Shown one piece after another: positions 5,562 to 6,027 of a stretch of 6,027 bases of DNA. The notes under the pieces were generated by a model. It searched no databases, was not told the DNA's origin, and worked only from the letters and a program-made list of their open reading frames with translations. The first letter of the stretch is position 1, and every line of letters begins with the position of its first letter. The position numbers and the translations under genes are program-made. Source of the stretch: Desulfobacteraceae bacterium (GTDB lineage: Bacteria; Desulfobacterota; Desulfobacteria; Desulfobacterales; JAABPS01); NCBI GenBank assembly GCA_011391835.1, contig JAABPS010000182.1:1-6027 (forward strand). Reading direction: 5' to 3'.

Positions 5562-5732
5562 ATGAAACTAAGTGCACCAAAAACACCTGTTTGGATCATT
5601 GCTGCAGTTTTAGGTATTTTAGGTATTGTTGGTAAATTTATCGCCATTCAATTTATATCAGCGAACGCTTTCTGGCTGGTAGCCATAGGATTTGTCCTCC
5701 TTTTCCTTGGCACCCTGATCTCAGGGTTTTAG
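5562..5732 (+). CDS. Small hydrophobic membrane protein, 56 residues, unknown function
   Basis: The product begins MKLSAPKTPVWIIAAVLGIL and ends FVLLFLGTLISGF. A short, positively charged N-terminus precedes two predicted membrane helices, about 10-30 (rich in Gly, Ile, Leu, Val) and 36-54, separated by a short turn near QFISANAF. The glycine spacing in the first helix (VLGILGIVG) would permit close helix packing. The start is ATG 5562 with a strong AGGAGGGG about 7-8 nt upstream. Together with its own promoter and terminator this makes a complete single-gene unit. I recall similar 55-60 residue hypothetical proteins, with the pattern MKLS.PK..W.I...LG.LG..GKF, in several anaerobic bacteria, but cannot name a function. 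The intact frame, ribosome binding site and terminator argue strongly that it is real. The reading is too short for many gene callers. Confidence 0.86.
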   Translation: MKLSAPKTPVWIIAAVLGILGIVGKFIAIQFISANAFWLVAIGFVLLFLGTLISGF

Positions 5733-5740
5733 TAGTTTCC

Positions 5741-5779
5741 AGAGGTGAGGTTTGCATAGCAGCGGATCTCACCTTTTTT
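5741..5779 (+). terminator. Rho-independent terminator of the small membrane protein gene
   Basis: AGGTGAG (5743-5749) pairs with CTCACCT (5768-5774). Outer A-T and G-U pairs and one inner G-U pair extend the stem, around a loop of about 16 nt. A run of six T (5774-5779) follows directly, starting 9 bp after the TAG stop. Confidence 0.88.
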
Positions 5780-5845
5780 CTTCGTCCTTTAGACTTTTCC
5801 GGCTATCTTCTCTGCTTCATAACAACCCATATCATTATCAGACAC

Positions 5846-6027
5846 TTAAGGGGATACAAGGATTTTAATCTGGCTGTCAGGATCTTTCATTTCAAATCCG
5901 GCATGAATAATATCATCCAGTGAAATGATGGATGTAATGATGGATTCAGGCTGGATATCGCGGGTTATCATCCAGTTAAGCGCCTGGGGCGTATCAATAT
6001 TGTTTGCCCCGATCATGCGCATTTCAT
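5846..6027 (-). CDS. Medium-chain (zinc-type) alcohol dehydrogenase, C-terminal end
   Basis: An open frame enters from the right edge on the minus strand and ends at TAA 5846-5848, giving the last 59 residues of a longer protein whose start is outside the window. The fragment reads EMRMIGANNIDTPQALNWMI and ends SQIKILVSP. It has the typical tail of the medium-chain dehydrogenase/reductase family: a G.....T...AL..M helix, then P..IIT..ISLDDI..GFE, then K.L..P. Full proteins of this family are about 340-400 residues and oxidise alcohols, polyols or threonine with NAD(P). Zinc ligands and the Rossmann fold are not in view, so substrate and cofactor cannot be told. It faces the small membrane protein gene tail to tail. 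No terminator is visible on the minus strand after its stop. Confidence 0.75.
   Translation of the reverse strand, partial: EMRMIGANNIDTPQALNWMITRDIQPESIITSIISLDDIIHAGFEMKDPDSQIKILVSP

Overview
The window looks like ordinary chromosomal DNA from an anaerobic Desulfobacterota (former Deltaproteobacteria) bacterium, perhaps near the Desulfobacterales. That placement is inferred from gene order and protein style: rpsF-rpsR-DUF2232-rplI in one operon, a GlcD-type FAD-linked oxidase, and a rather AT-leaning composition. No marker in the window proves it. I see no mobile element, tRNA, rRNA or CRISPR array.

Left part, plus strand: the 3' end of hflX (ribosome-associated GTPase, 1-435), then a complete suhB-type inositol monophosphatase gene (531-1307). 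Converging on suhB from the right is a minus-strand glcD-like D-2-hydroxyacid (glycolate/lactate) dehydrogenase gene (1322-2704). It has its own candidate sigma-70 promoter, and an 11-bp inverted repeat flanks that promoter.

Centre, minus strand: a four-gene ribosomal protein operon read right to left. The order is rpsF (S6, with a long charged C-terminal tail), rpsR (S18, zinc-ligand type), a polytopic DUF2232/YybS-like membrane protein, and rplI (L9). A TTGACA-type promoter lies upstream. The short leader can fold into a hairpin with a 3' CCG bulge resembling the S6:S18 autoregulatory mRNA element. A hairpin follows rplI.

Right part: an AT-rich divergent intergenic region, then a compact single-gene unit on the plus strand that encodes a 56-residue hydrophobic protein. 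It has a perfect TTGACA -35 box, an 8-bp dyad operator candidate, a strong Shine-Dalgarno sequence and a clear Rho-independent terminator. The window ends inside the 3' part of a minus-strand medium-chain (zinc-type) alcohol dehydrogenase gene.

The genes are mostly housekeeping: ribosome structure and recycling, inositol-phosphate or RNA-related metabolism, and hydroxyacid oxidation. I found no convincing undescribed multi-gene system. The points most worth a second look are the small membrane-protein cassette with its operator, the rpsF leader, and the repeat-flanked glcD promoter.
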